A stretch of DNA of 64,000 nt. Source: Prochlorococcus sp. AG-402-M23 (GTDB lineage Bacteria > Cyanobacteriota > Cyanobacteriia > PCC-6307 > Cyanobiaceae). Below are positions 56,819 to 64,000 of this stretch, piece by piece (the first letter of the stretch is position 1; each line of letters starts with the position of its first letter). Under the pieces are notes generated by a model that ran no database searches, was not told the origin of the DNA, and worked only from the letters and a program-made list of their open reading frames with translations. The stretch is from contig QCIR01000004.1 of the NCBI GenBank assembly GCA_003216575.1, forward strand, positions 32,568 to 96,567, in the 5' to 3' direction. A program made the translations under genes and the position numbers.

Positions 56819-57931
56819 ATGCAGAGCTATGGAAATCCAGATGTTACCTATGATTGGTGGGCTGGTAATTCTGTGGTCACCAACCGCTCAGGCCGATTTA
56901 TAGCCTCCCATATAGGGCATACAGGCTTGATCGCATTTGCGGCTGGTGGAAGCACACTTTGGGAGCTTGCCCGCTACAACCCTGAAATCCCAATGGGGCA
57001 TCAGAGCTCACTATTCTTGGCTCATTTGGCTTCAATTGGAATTGGTTTCAATGAGGCAGGTGCATGGACAGGTGTAGGAGTAGCTGCAATAGCTATTGTT
57101 CATTTGGTCTTGTCAATGGTTTATGGAGGAGGAGCTCTCTTGCATGCAGTCTATTTTGAGGCTGATGTTGAAGAAAGCGAAGTGCCTCGCGCTAGAAAAT
57201 TCAAACTTGAATGGGAAAACCCCGATAATCAAACTTTTATTCTTGGTCACCATTTGTTTTTCTTTGGTGTCGCATGCATATGGTTTGTTGAATGGGCGAG
57301 GATTCATGGCATATACGATCCTGCGATAGGTGCAGTTCGTCAGGTTAATTACAACCTTGACTTGACAATGATTTGGAATCGACAGTTCGATTTCATTGAA
57401 ATTGATAGTCTTGAAGATGTTATGGGTGGACATGCTTTCCTAGCTTTTGCTGAATTGACTGGAGCAACTATTCATATGGTTGCTGGTTCAACTCAATGGG
57501 AAAACAAGAGACTTGGAGAATGGAGTAAATTCAAAGGAGCTGAATTACTCTCAGCGGAAGCAGTTCTTTCATGGTCTTTAGCAGGTATTGGTTGGATGGC
57601 AATTGTGGCTGCTTTCTGGGCTGCAACTAATACAACCGTATATCCAACAGAGTGGTTTGGTGAACCATTAAAATTACAATTCACAGTAGCCCCCTACTGG
57701 ATTGATACTGGAGACCTTTCTGATTCCACAGCATTCTTTGGTCACTCAACTAGAGCAGCTTTAGTTAATGTTCACTACTACTTTGGTTTCTTCTTTTTGC
57801 AAGGTCACTTCTGGCATGCTCTTCGAGCTTTAGGATTTGATTTCAAGAAAGTTGCTGATGCTATTGGTAACAGCGAAGGAGCAACTGTTAGAGTTGAAGG
57901 CGCCGGTTTTAACGGAAGAGCACCAAGATAA
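56819..57931 (+). CDS. pcb: Pcb divinyl-chlorophyll a/b antenna protein, copy 4 (divergent)
   Basis: A 370-residue Pcb protein and one of the two divergent copies. Differences: TYDWW instead of TYGWW at the N terminus, NLDLTMIWNRQFDFIEIDSL in the loop, AELTGATIHMVAGSTQWENK, an insertion before the fifth helix where the others have HIATKQ, and a basic Gly-rich tail (EGAGFNGRAPR). Such differences could mark a distinct partner photosystem, but sequence alone cannot say. Own terminator. Confidence 0.95.
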   Translation: MQSYGNPDVTYDWWAGNSVVTNRSGRFIASHIGHTGLIAFAAGGSTLWELARYNPEIPMGHQSSLFLAHLASIGIGFNEAGAWTGVGVAAIAIVHLVLSMVYGGGALLHAVYFEADVEESEVPRARKFKLEWENPDNQTFILGHHLFFFGVACIWFVEWARIHGIYDPAIGAVRQVNYNLDLTMIWNRQFDFIEIDSLEDVMGGHAFLAFAELTGATIHMVAGSTQWENKRLGEWSKFKGAELLSAEAVLSWSLAGIGWMAIVAAFWAATNTTVYPTEWFGEPLKLQFTVAPYWIDTGDLSDSTAFFGHSTRAALVNVHYYFGFFFLQGHFWHALRALGFDFKKVADAIGNSEGATVRVEGAGFNGRAPR

Positions 57932-57952
57932 ATTCAACTCGATTAAAAAAAA

Positions 57953-57986
57953 TAAAAAATCCCCCCATTTGGGGGATTTTTTTTTG
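57953..57986 (+). terminator. Terminator of pcb copy 4
   Basis: ATCCCCC, loop CATTT, GGGGGAT, then a T-run. Confidence 0.92.
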
Positions 57987-58040
57987 CCTTTTATGTGCAA
58001 AAAGACCTTTTTTTAGTAAAAAATTAGATAGACCTATAAA

Positions 58041-58085
58041 GACCTCTAACTATTCTGGTAAAAACAATTCCAATAAGTGTATGGT
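58041..58085 (+). promoter_or_regulatory. pcb copy 5 promoter: GACCT box and extended -10
   Basis: GACCTCTAACTATT at 58041 and TGTATGGT at 58078, 37 bases apart, the latter 38 bases before the ATG. Confidence 0.5.
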
Positions 58086-58115
58086 ATCCAAAATTTCGAC
58101 TTTAATTCCTTAATT

Positions 58116-59171
58116 ATGCAGACCTACGGAAATCCAGACGTTACCTATGGGTGGTGGGTTGGTAATTCTGTGGTGACCAATCGCGCAGGTCGATTCATAG
58201 GGTCACATATAGGCCATACAGGTCTTATTTGCTTTGCAGCAGGTGGAAGCACTCTTTGGGAGCTTGCTCGCTACAACCCAGAAATACCAATGGGACATCA
58301 AAGTTCCATATTCCTTGCTCATTTAGCTTCTCTTGGTATTGGCTTTGATGAAGCTGGTGTATGGACAGGAGCTGGTGTGGCAACAATTGCTATCTTCCAT
58401 TTAATTTTTTCAGCTGTGTATGGAACAGCTGGATTAGCTCATTCACTATTATTTGATCCGGACTTAAAAGATGGTCCTATACCTACCACTAAGAAATTCA
58501 AATTAGAATGGGACAACCCAGATAATTTGACATTCATTCTTGGACATCACTTGATTTTCTTTGGTGTTGCAAATATTTGGTTCGTTGAGTGGGCAAGATG
58601 GCATGGGATTTACGACCCAGCTATAGGTGAAATCAGAACAATCTTCCCTGGATATGGTGATTTTGGAATGGTTTACGGACATCAGTTCGACTTCCTAACC
58701 ATTGACAGCCTTGAAGAAGTAATGAGCGGACATGCATTCTTGGCATTCGTTCAAATAAGTGGTGGTGCATGGCACATAGCCACAAAACAACTCGGTGAAT
58801 ACACTGAATTCAAAGGCAAAGGATTGCTCTCAGCAGAAGCAGTTCTTTCATGGTCTCTTGCAGGTATTGGCTGGATGGCAATTGTTGCTGCATTCTGGTG
58901 TGCACAAAATACAACTGTTTATCCAATTGATTGGTATGGAGAGCCTTTGGCTTTGAAATTTGGAATTTCTCCTTATTGGGTAGACACAGGAGATGTTTCA
59001 GATAGCACTGCATTTTTAGGTCATACGACTAGAGCAGCTTTGTCAAACGTTCACTATTACTTTGGATTCTTCTTTATTCAAGGTCATATTTGGCATGCTC
59101 TTAGAGCTATGGGCTTTGATTTCCGTCGCGTTGTTGGATCAGTAGCTTCTCTCGCATCAACTGAGAGTTAG
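58116..59171 (+). CDS. pcb: Pcb divinyl-chlorophyll a/b antenna protein, copy 5 (divergent)
   Basis: A 351-residue Pcb protein from the ATG at 58116, which gives the shared MQTYGNPDVTYGWWVGNS. An in-frame upstream ATG-like codon at 58077 lies in the promoter element and is not used. It differs from the others in WARWHGIYDPAIGEIRTIFP, GYGDFGMVYGHQFDF, and GGAWHIATKQLGEY. Own terminator, shared with the convergent repeat gene. Confidence 0.95.
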   Translation: MQTYGNPDVTYGWWVGNSVVTNRAGRFIGSHIGHTGLICFAAGGSTLWELARYNPEIPMGHQSSIFLAHLASLGIGFDEAGVWTGAGVATIAIFHLIFSAVYGTAGLAHSLLFDPDLKDGPIPTTKKFKLEWDNPDNLTFILGHHLIFFGVANIWFVEWARWHGIYDPAIGEIRTIFPGYGDFGMVYGHQFDFLTIDSLEEVMSGHAFLAFVQISGGAWHIATKQLGEYTEFKGKGLLSAEAVLSWSLAGIGWMAIVAAFWCAQNTTVYPIDWYGEPLALKFGISPYWVDTGDVSDSTAFLGHTTRAALSNVHYYFGFFFIQGHIWHALRAMGFDFRRVVGSVASLASTES

Positions 59172-59195
59172 TTGACTCAAGCTCAAGTATAAATA

Positions 59196-59233
59196 AAAAA
59201 GCCTCATCAAATTTGATGAGGCTTTTTTTTATA
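59196..59233. terminator. Bidirectional terminator between pcb copy 5 and the repeat gene
   Basis: GCCTCATCAAA and its exact reverse complement form a 22-bp perfect palindrome, flanked by A and T runs. Confidence 0.93.
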
Positions 59234-59251
59234 GATACATACAGTTAAAAC

Positions 59252-59956
59252 TTACTCAAATGTAGTGTTCGGTTTGTTAGTGGTATTTGCATCTTCAGAG
59301 GGAGTTTCTAATTCATTAGTTGAGATAACCTCAGGAACAGGCATAGCTTCATTTTTTAACTCTGTGGCGGCAGTATTTGCATCTTCAGAGGGAGTTTCTA
59401 ATTCATTAGTTGAGATAACCTCAGGAACAGGCATAGCTTCATTTTTTAACTCTGTGGCGTCAGTATTTGCATCTTCAGAGGGAGTTTCTAATTCATTAGT
59501 TGAGATAACCTCAGGAACAGGCATAGCTTCATTTTTTAACTCTGTGGCGTCAGTATTTGCATCTTCAGAGGGAGTTTCTAATTCATTAGTTGAGATAACC
59601 TCAGGAACAGGCATAGCTTCATTTTTTAACTCTGTGGCGTCAGTATTTGCATCTTCAGAGGGAGTTTCTAATTCTTTAGATGAGAGTGATGTGGATTCAT
59701 TTGAAGATTCTGGTTTAGGAGAATCATCTATTATTGTCTGATCTTTTGCTTGAGTTGGTTCTTGATCTAATATGGATTGAATTAGCTTTTTAATTATCAA
59801 AAAAAGCTTTTTTAGATTTGAGTAGAGTTCTTTGAAATTTATATATATCTCTTTTAGGATGCTTTTTATTTCTTGAGCTGTTTCTCCTTTGTTAAAAAAA
59901 AGCAATGCGGAAACAGCTGATACAGAGATTAATATGAGAATAAATAGGACAACCAT
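59252..59956 (-). CDS. Membrane-anchored protein with near-identical 30-residue acidic repeats
   Basis: A 234-residue protein. An N-terminal span (about residues 2-18, VVLFILILISVSAVSALLFF) is followed by a helical Lys-rich segment (residues 25-65), a Ser/Glu linker, then four almost exact copies of a 30-residue unit (ELETPSEDANTDATELKNEA, MPVPEVISTN) and a partial fifth. It is an extended acidic tail of unknown function, probably periplasmic or cell-surface. Copy number is likely to vary between strains. Confidence 0.75.
   Translation of the reverse strand: MVVLFILILISVSAVSALLFFNKGETAQEIKSILKEIYINFKELYSNLKKLFLIIKKLIQSILDQEPTQAKDQTIIDDSPKPESSNESTSLSSKELETPSEDANTDATELKNEAMPVPEVISTNELETPSEDANTDATELKNEAMPVPEVISTNELETPSEDANTDATELKNEAMPVPEVISTNELETPSEDANTAATELKNEAMPVPEVISTNELETPSEDANTTNKPNTTFE
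59281..59660. repeat. 90-bp tandem repeat, about four and a half copies
   Basis: Units begin at about 59281, 59371, 59461, 59551 and 59641, with almost no differences among them. The unit length is a multiple of three, so copy changes keep the reading frame. Confidence 0.97.
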
Positions 59957-60222
59957 TAGTTTGATCAGTTATATATCATTAAGATCGCTCCTTATTACCT
60001 TCCTATCAAGTGTTTATTTACATTGAACAACGAATATAGTATTCCATAATGAAATTTAGAGGTTTATGAATATTTAAACTTTATTATGAATTCAGTAAAA
60101 ATGACTATTTTCTTTTAATGGAGGTTGCTCTTTTTTCAAGAAAAGTCCATTTCTTCAATCAAGAGGCTTAGTGGTTCATTTAAGATTTATTGATATCAAT
60201 AGTTTCGATTTATTCTTTGAAC
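59957..60222. other. Intergenic stretch, nothing recognised
   Basis: Part of a 587-bp gap that otherwise holds only a weak small frame at 60223. No RNA gene or terminator identified. Confidence 0.5.
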
Positions 60223-60372
60223 ATGAATACGGAATTACATAAAAAAGAAGCCATGGAGAGAATGCATGATTTTAAAAGTCATACTCATTTATTAAGGATC
60301 TTAAGGTGCTTCAAGAGTTTTTTATTTTATTGGCTTAGTTATATTTTCTCCAACAAATTTCCGAATACTTGA
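60223..60372 (+). CDS. Candidate small protein
   Basis: A 49-residue frame from ATG 60223 (MNTELHKKEAMERMHDFKSH...) with a hydrophobic C-terminal half (FKSFLFYWLSYIFSNKFPNT). Isolated, with no clear ribosome site. May be a small membrane protein or a chance frame. Confidence 0.3.
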   Translation: MNTELHKKEAMERMHDFKSHTHLLRILRCFKSFLFYWLSYIFSNKFPNT

Positions 60373-60543
60373 TAATTTAATTTCTTTTATTTATGGATTA
60401 TAGGAAAGAATATATTAGAAATAATTTTTTGATCTTCCATTGAAAAACAATTAATATCAAGTATTTTGCCCACCAATGATTATAAGAATTAACAATTTCA
60501 GTATTAAAATATTTTTAGATTAATTTTTTTATTATAATGTATC

Positions 60544-60882
60544 TTACCCAAATGTTGAACTATTGAATCCCCAATTTGATGCTTTTACATCGATAAATTC
60601 AAGATAAATCCTATTGGTTTTTATATTGGTTTTAGATGCAATTAATTCACATAAAGACTGACTCATCGAAGAAGGATTTATTGCTCCAATTGATTTAAGC
60701 TTGATAAAGCAACATGGTTCATCAGATCCCGCGAATGTCATCTGGGTTTTGCTTTGAATCATAGTCATTACGTAACTTTCTGGTTTCCCAGTAAGATCAG
60801 CAACCATTTTTGAAATTTCTTTTTGGAGCAAATTATCGTTTACAACACTTTTAGATGATGTGTTGATTTGAATGAGTGGCAT
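60544..60882 (-). CDS. MIF-family tautomerase homologue
   Basis: A 112-residue protein from the ATG at 60882, which puts the catalytic proline right after the initiator Met (MPLIQINTSS). An upstream in-frame start would bury this proline and is rejected. The family pattern continues with LTGKPESYVMTMIQSKTQMT and NRIYLEFIDVKASNWGFN. MIF-like tautomerases have been described from Prochlorococcus; they tautomerise phenylpyruvate-type substrates in vitro, and the biological role is unclear. Confidence 0.9.
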   Translation of the reverse strand: MPLIQINTSSKSVVNDNLLQKEISKMVADLTGKPESYVMTMIQSKTQMTFAGSDEPCCFIKLKSIGAINPSSMSQSLCELIASKTNIKTNRIYLEFIDVKASNWGFNSSTFG

Positions 60883-61089
60883 GAGTGAATTCTTTTTTGA
60901 AAATATTTTATACTTGAATAGCAGTCTAAGTCTTAAATAGCTAGCTAAATAATCCATAGATGATTAGGAATTTCAATATGATAGAAATTTTCTCAAATCT
61001 TAAAAAAATAGAAAGATCCTCCATATTCTTCTGATAGAGCCTCAATTCTTTCTGTTCTCTAGTAACTTGTATTTACATTAATTTAGAAA

Positions 61090-61269
61090 ATGAATCAGAT
61101 TTTTCAAGCAGTAGTTCAAGAATCAACTGAAAATAATCCCTCCGATGACCAGCCAATTTTATTGAGTGGAGTTTTGCTCTTTTTAAATTTGTTCGTGATG
61201 TTATTTGTCGGCTTATATTGGACAAACCCAAATATGCATGAATTTATTTCTGGAAGACCTCTTTTGTAA
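61090..61269 (+). CDS. Small single-span membrane protein
   Basis: A 59-residue protein (MNQIFQAVVQESTENNPSDD) with one strong span (about residues 22-44, ILLSGVLLFLNLFVMLFVGL) and a C-terminal segment TNPNMHEFISGRPLL. The coherent span and soluble ends make it a plausible gene. It resembles small photosystem-type subunits in layout, but I recognise no family. Confidence 0.55.
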   Translation: MNQIFQAVVQESTENNPSDDQPILLSGVLLFLNLFVMLFVGLYWTNPNMHEFISGRPLL

Positions 61270-61375
61270 TTAGTCATCCCTTGAGCTCCTTACATTAAGT
61301 TGTCTTATCAATGGTTATAATTTTCTTTGATAAGAGAGATAATTGCAATATTCAGATGGATTCTCATCTTTACTC

Positions 61376-61942
61376 ATGAACTTTGATCGGCTTATCTCAA
61401 AAATAATCAAATTATCTTTGAGTTTTATAATAATATTTTTTGGCGTAAATCCAGTTTTTGCTGGTGCAAATGTTGCTACAAAAGGAGAAGGGGACGAAGT
61501 TCCAAGCTATGTTCGTTCAGATATTACTGGATTTGATTTCCACGGAGAAGATTTGCATTTATCTTCTATAGCCGGAGCAGTGGCAAGGGATGCTGATTTT
61601 AGTAATGTTGATTTGCATGGAACAACACTAACTTTGTCTGATCTTAAAGGATCAAATCTTAATGGCATTGACCTTACGGATACTCTCTCAGACCGAGTTA
61701 ATTTTCAAAAAACTGATCTTAGAAATGCTGTTCTAATAAATATGATTGCCTCTGGTAGCAGCTTTGCAGGTGCTCAAATTGATGGAGCAGATTTTACCTT
61801 TGCAATTCTTGATAGTGAAGATCAAAGAAATCTTTGCAAAATAGCTGATGGAGTCAACCCTACTACAGGGGTTTCAACCAGGGAAAGCCTTGAATGTGTA
61901 GGAGATAGAGATTCGTATAAACCTGCTATGCCAGCTGCTTAG
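61376..61942 (+). CDS. Lumenal/periplasmic pentapeptide-repeat protein
   Basis: A 188-residue protein from ATG 61376; a TTG at 61343 would precede the signal by 11 residues. The signal peptide covers about residues 1-30 ([19 protein letters not shown]). Pentapeptide repeats of A(D/N)LXX type fill residues about 60-150 ([39 protein letters not shown]), forming a right-handed quadrilateral helix. The C-terminal [10 protein letters not shown]...ESLECVGD with two Cys matches thylakoid-lumen relatives of plant TL17/TL15-type proteins. Confidence 0.85.
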   Translation: MNFDRLISKIIKLSLSFIIIFFGVNPVFAGANVATKGEGDEVPSYVRSDITGFDFHGEDLHLSSIAGAVARDADFSNVDLHGTTLTLSDLKGSNLNGIDLTDTLSDRVNFQKTDLRNAVLINMIASGSSFAGAQIDGADFTFAILDSEDQRNLCKIADGVNPTTGVSTRESLECVGDRDSYKPAMPAA

Positions 61943-62036
61943 TTTCTGTCAATAGGAAAAGAATTGTTATGAAAAATAAAAATCTAGTTGCAAGATAGAT
62001 TTATTTGGTTTTCTTTAGAAAAGCATATAAATCAAT

Positions 62037-62276
62037 GTGAAGATTTTTTGGCCACATCGTTCAGAACCGAAAGGTTTCTCAATTGCAAAACTTGCTAGTA
62101 AATATCGTGAAAAGATTTCGTGCATATCATCTACTGAAATTTCAAATCAAACATTAGATGATAGAAATTTAAATTCCAAGAATGAAGATAGTAAATCATT
62201 GGAAATTTTTTATCTCTCTAGAAAAAGGGGACACTGGGCTAATAGAGATTTTTCAGAATATAAGGATACGGCTTAA
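62037..62276 (+). CDS. Hypothetical protein
   Basis: A 79-residue soluble, charged protein from a GTG start (KIFWPHRSEPKGFSIAKLAS). No span, no recognised motif. Its stop overlaps the convergent small gene at 62273 by four bases. Confidence 0.45.
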   Translation: MKIFWPHRSEPKGFSIAKLASKYREKISCISSTEISNQTLDDRNLNSKNEDSKSLEIFYLSRKRGHWANRDFSEYKDTA

Positions 62277-62443
62277 ATTTTATTTTTTTTTGTAGAGGTG
62301 CTTTTTGATTCTTGTATATTTTTAGTAAGAGGAATTGTTGATAAAACGAAGGATATGACAAATAATAAGGTAATAGAAACTAGGCTCCAATAAGTTAGGT
62401 TAGAGAGTTCTAGCTCTCCAAAAGAAACTGTTACGTATATCAT
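62273..62443 (-). CDS. Small single-span membrane protein
   Basis: A 56-residue protein (MIYVTVSFGELELSNLTYWS) with one span (about residues 20-38, LVSITLLFVISFVLSTIPL) and a Lys/Ser-rich tail. Not long, but the layout is typical of small cyanobacterial membrane proteins. No family recognised. Confidence 0.5.
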   Translation of the reverse strand: MIYVTVSFGELELSNLTYWSLVSITLLFVISFVLSTIPLTKNIQESKSTSTKKNKI

Positions 62444-62528
62444 CAACTTTAAGTAGGTTAGAATTTATCTATATTATTTTAGCAAAAATCAGATCTTATT
62501 TATTTATAATTATTTTGCTATTTAAGAT

Positions 62529-62891
62529 TTACAAATATTTTTTTTTACCTTCGTCATTTATTTTATATATACCTCCCTTTGGACCTAAAAATAACATTTC
62601 ACCATTTATTTTTGATTTTCCAAACTTACTTAGTCTTGCTCGATGAATATCTGCTTTTTCTCTTAGTTCATCTTCTGAATACCATGTCCCTAAAGGGATA
62701 TTTTTAGAAGGATCAAGTAAGAGTGAGTTAGTGAATTCTTCAGATATTCTTTTTCTTCGAACATTTATATTCTTGAATCTTTGCTTAAATCTTTCCATTA
62801 AACTCCTTTTATTAGATAAACGCTTTCTTTTTTTTAAAATTAAGATTAGGCATAAAAAAAATATAATAAAAAATATTGGGATTGATTCCAC
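62529..62891 (-). CDS. Hypothetical membrane-anchored protein
   Basis: A 120-residue protein with an N-terminal span (about residues 4-18, IPIFFIIFFLCLILIL) and a basic soluble part (Lys/Arg-rich to residue 50). The C-terminal portion has a recognisable compact ending (GEMLFLGPKGGIYKINDEGK). Function unknown. Confidence 0.55.
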   Translation of the reverse strand: MESIPIFFIIFFLCLILILKKRKRLSNKRSLMERFKQRFKNINVRRKRISEEFTNSLLLDPSKNIPLGTWYSEDELREKADIHRARLSKFGKSKINGEMLFLGPKGGIYKINDEGKKKYL

Positions 62892-62986
62892 TATGCATAA
62901 TTATTATCTTTATCAATTAAAGCAACTTCTGCGGAATAAATCCAGTTAATTTCCTAATAAGAGATTAATTTTTTAATCTTAGCTTT

Positions 62987-63193
62987 TTATTTTCTTTTAA
63001 TTTCTAAATCGAAGCCTAGATTTGTTTTTTCAGAAAGTATTTCTCTTTTAATAATACCTTTCTTAAATAAGCTCAAAATGATTATTATTGACTCAAAGAA
63101 AATAGATATTATTGAAAATAATAGAATAATGAAATTATTAGCAATTGATTTATTTTGTTTTATTGATGATTTTTGAGGACTTTTTCTTTTCAT
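62987..63193 (-). CDS. Small basic membrane protein, hypothetical
   Basis: A 68-residue protein from the ATG at 63193, directly after the sugar-kinase stop (63195). It has a Lys-rich N terminus, one span (NFIILLFSIISIFFESIIII), and a Lys-rich tail. Probably co-transcribed with the kinase. Function unknown. Confidence 0.5.
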   Translation of the reverse strand: MKRKSPQKSSIKQNKSIANNFIILLFSIISIFFESIIIILSLFKKGIIKREILSEKTNLGFDLEIKRK

Positions 63194-63194
63194 T

Positions 63195-64000
63195 TTAATA
63201 AGGACCGTAATGCGTTGAGCATTCAGCGCCACAATATGCTCCTATCTTAATTGCTTGATCTATATTCAGCTTTGCTGAAAGAGCAGTAGTAACAGCTCCA
63301 GCAAAGCAGTCTCCACACCCGTAACTGTCTATTTCTTTTGTGCTTGGTTTGATTGAGTTGTATTTAATTTTTTCAGGATAAACCATTCCACCTGCTTTCC
63401 CCTCTGTTGCTATGTATATATCTGGCTTGGGTAAAAGTTCTTCATGATTTATTTTCTCACCAGGATCAAGACCGCTGCCTATTAATGCGTTGATTTTAAC
63501 CTTTGAATTAAATAATATTCTCTCACCTGTTCGCGGAGTAATAGCGAGAAATCTGGCTTTTCTGGCAAGTCTTATCCCTTCCTTGTCCGTAGCAGTTACA
63601 AAAATACCATCGTATTTATTCATATCACTCCAGGGGAGGTTGTCTGATGCAATAGGCTGTAATCGCTTCCCAATAACTGTAATTGCTCTTTCCCCATCTT
63701 TAGTAATTAAACTAATACCTTTTCTAGTTGGCTCATCCCTCCAAGCCACCTTTAAATTTAAACCAAGTTTTGTTAGTCTTTCATAGCATTTTTTGCCATA
63801 AGAGTCTTTACCCAATGAGGTGATCAAGTCCACAGGTCCATTGATTAATCTTGCCATTTGAACAGCCGCAACTGCCGCACCGCCTGCAGCTTCTTCAAAG
63901 GAATCTTTTGCATGTGAAATATGGCCAGCCAATGGAAGTTGGTCAACTTGTAAGAATGTTACCCACTCAATATGACCTATAACAGCTAATTTAAGTTTAG
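63195..64000 (-). CDS. PfkB-family carbohydrate kinase (5' end cut by window)
   Basis: Sugar or nucleoside kinase of the PfkB/ribokinase family. The frame runs to the right window edge and begins mid-gene with KLAVIGHIEWVTFLQVDQLP, so only a few N-terminal residues are missing. Seen: the substrate motif EEAAGGAAVAAVQMARL (PfkB signature 1), DLITSLGKDSYG, and the ATP/anion-hole motif DSYGCGDCFAGAVTTAL with catalytic Asp (signature 2, GCGDCFAGA in place of the common GAGDxFxGG). Substrate unknown. Confidence 0.88.
   Translation of the reverse strand, partial: KLKLAVIGHIEWVTFLQVDQLPLAGHISHAKDSFEEAAGGAAVAAVQMARLINGPVDLITSLGKDSYGKKCYERLTKLGLNLKVAWRDEPTRKGISLITKDGERAITVIGKRLQPIASDNLPWSDMNKYDGIFVTATDKEGIRLARKARFLAITPRTGERILFNSKVKINALIGSGLDPGEKINHEELLPKPDIYIATEGKAGGMVYPEKIKYNSIKPSTKEIDSYGCGDCFAGAVTTALSAKLNIDQAIKIGAYCGAECSTHYGPY

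Noticed and set aside
52193..59171. Several 60-110-codon frames antisense to the pcb genes
   Set aside because: They lie fully inside strong pcb coding sequence and repeat at the same place in each copy, as expected for shadows of one conserved gene.
59265..59741. 158-codon open frame on the plus strand across the 90-bp repeats
   Set aside because: It is the mirror of the repeat gene on the minus strand; open only because the 90-bp unit has no stop in either frame. No start context and no sensible N terminus.

Overview
The window is chromosomal DNA of a low-light-adapted Prochlorococcus. The evidence is the low G+C content, small closely spaced genes, psbD/psbC with a GTG-started overlapping psbC, petM, ycf4, ycf39, a split transhydrogenase alpha subunit, a Prochlorococcus-type MIF homologue, and above all five tandem genes for Pcb-type divinyl-chlorophyll a/b antenna proteins. 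High-light ecotypes carry a single pcb gene, so a five-gene array points to a low-light clade. I do not name a strain.

Layout. 1-4.6 kb: porin, PiuC-like 2-oxoglutarate dioxygenase, IdiA/FutA iron-binding protein, tRNA-Ser(CGA), a TPR protein. 4.6-30.9 kb: conserved core with ferredoxin, cobQ, maf, psbC-psbD, ycf4, cyclophilin, ilvH, petM, ycf39, infA, an NTRC-type thioredoxin reductase-thioredoxin fusion, pntA1-pntA2-pntB, dxr, an SNF-family transporter, cysS, polA, an HlyD-type adaptor and ychF. 31.0-33.5 kb: a three-gene cassette of a CobW-like P-loop protein and two metallophosphoesterase-like proteins with altered metal ligands, behind a Fur/Zur-like operator. 33.6-45.2 kb: an AT-rich accessory island with large membrane proteins (DUF2079, GT-C-like), a GT2-GtrA glycosyltransferase and several TPR proteins, two of which share an N-terminal module but carry different catalytic C-termini; it probably builds or decorates cell-surface glycans. 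45.4-46.3 kb: a small membrane protein and a 3' fragment of psbA. 47.0-51.7 kb: a light/DNA-repair operon (TIGR03643 protein, an interrupted DUF2256 zinc-finger protein, a photolyase-related protein, peroxiredoxin Q, a photolyase FAD-domain protein, an SDR oxidoreductase). 52.2-59.2 kb: five pcb genes, each with its own terminator, with two small membrane-protein genes on the opposite strand. 59.2-64 kb: a 90-bp tandem-repeat gene, MIF homologue, lumenal pentapeptide-repeat protein, several small proteins, and a PfkB-type sugar kinase cut by the window edge.

Main points of interest: a promoter architecture shared by the pcb genes (an upstream GACCT box plus an extended -10 at fixed spacing in four genes; the -10 alone in the first); an in-frame TGA between the zinc-ligand cysteines of DUF2256; loss of most iron-sulfur-cluster cysteines in the photolyase-related protein, next to a FAD-domain protein with possibly reversed domain order; cysteine substitutions at two metal-ligand positions in a phosphoesterase next to a CobW-like protein and a Fur/Zur-like box; shared TPR modules with exchanged catalytic domains; a perfect 18-bp inverted repeat inside an HlyD coding sequence; and the psbA fragment.

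Family assignments come from reading protein motifs by eye. No database search was run.
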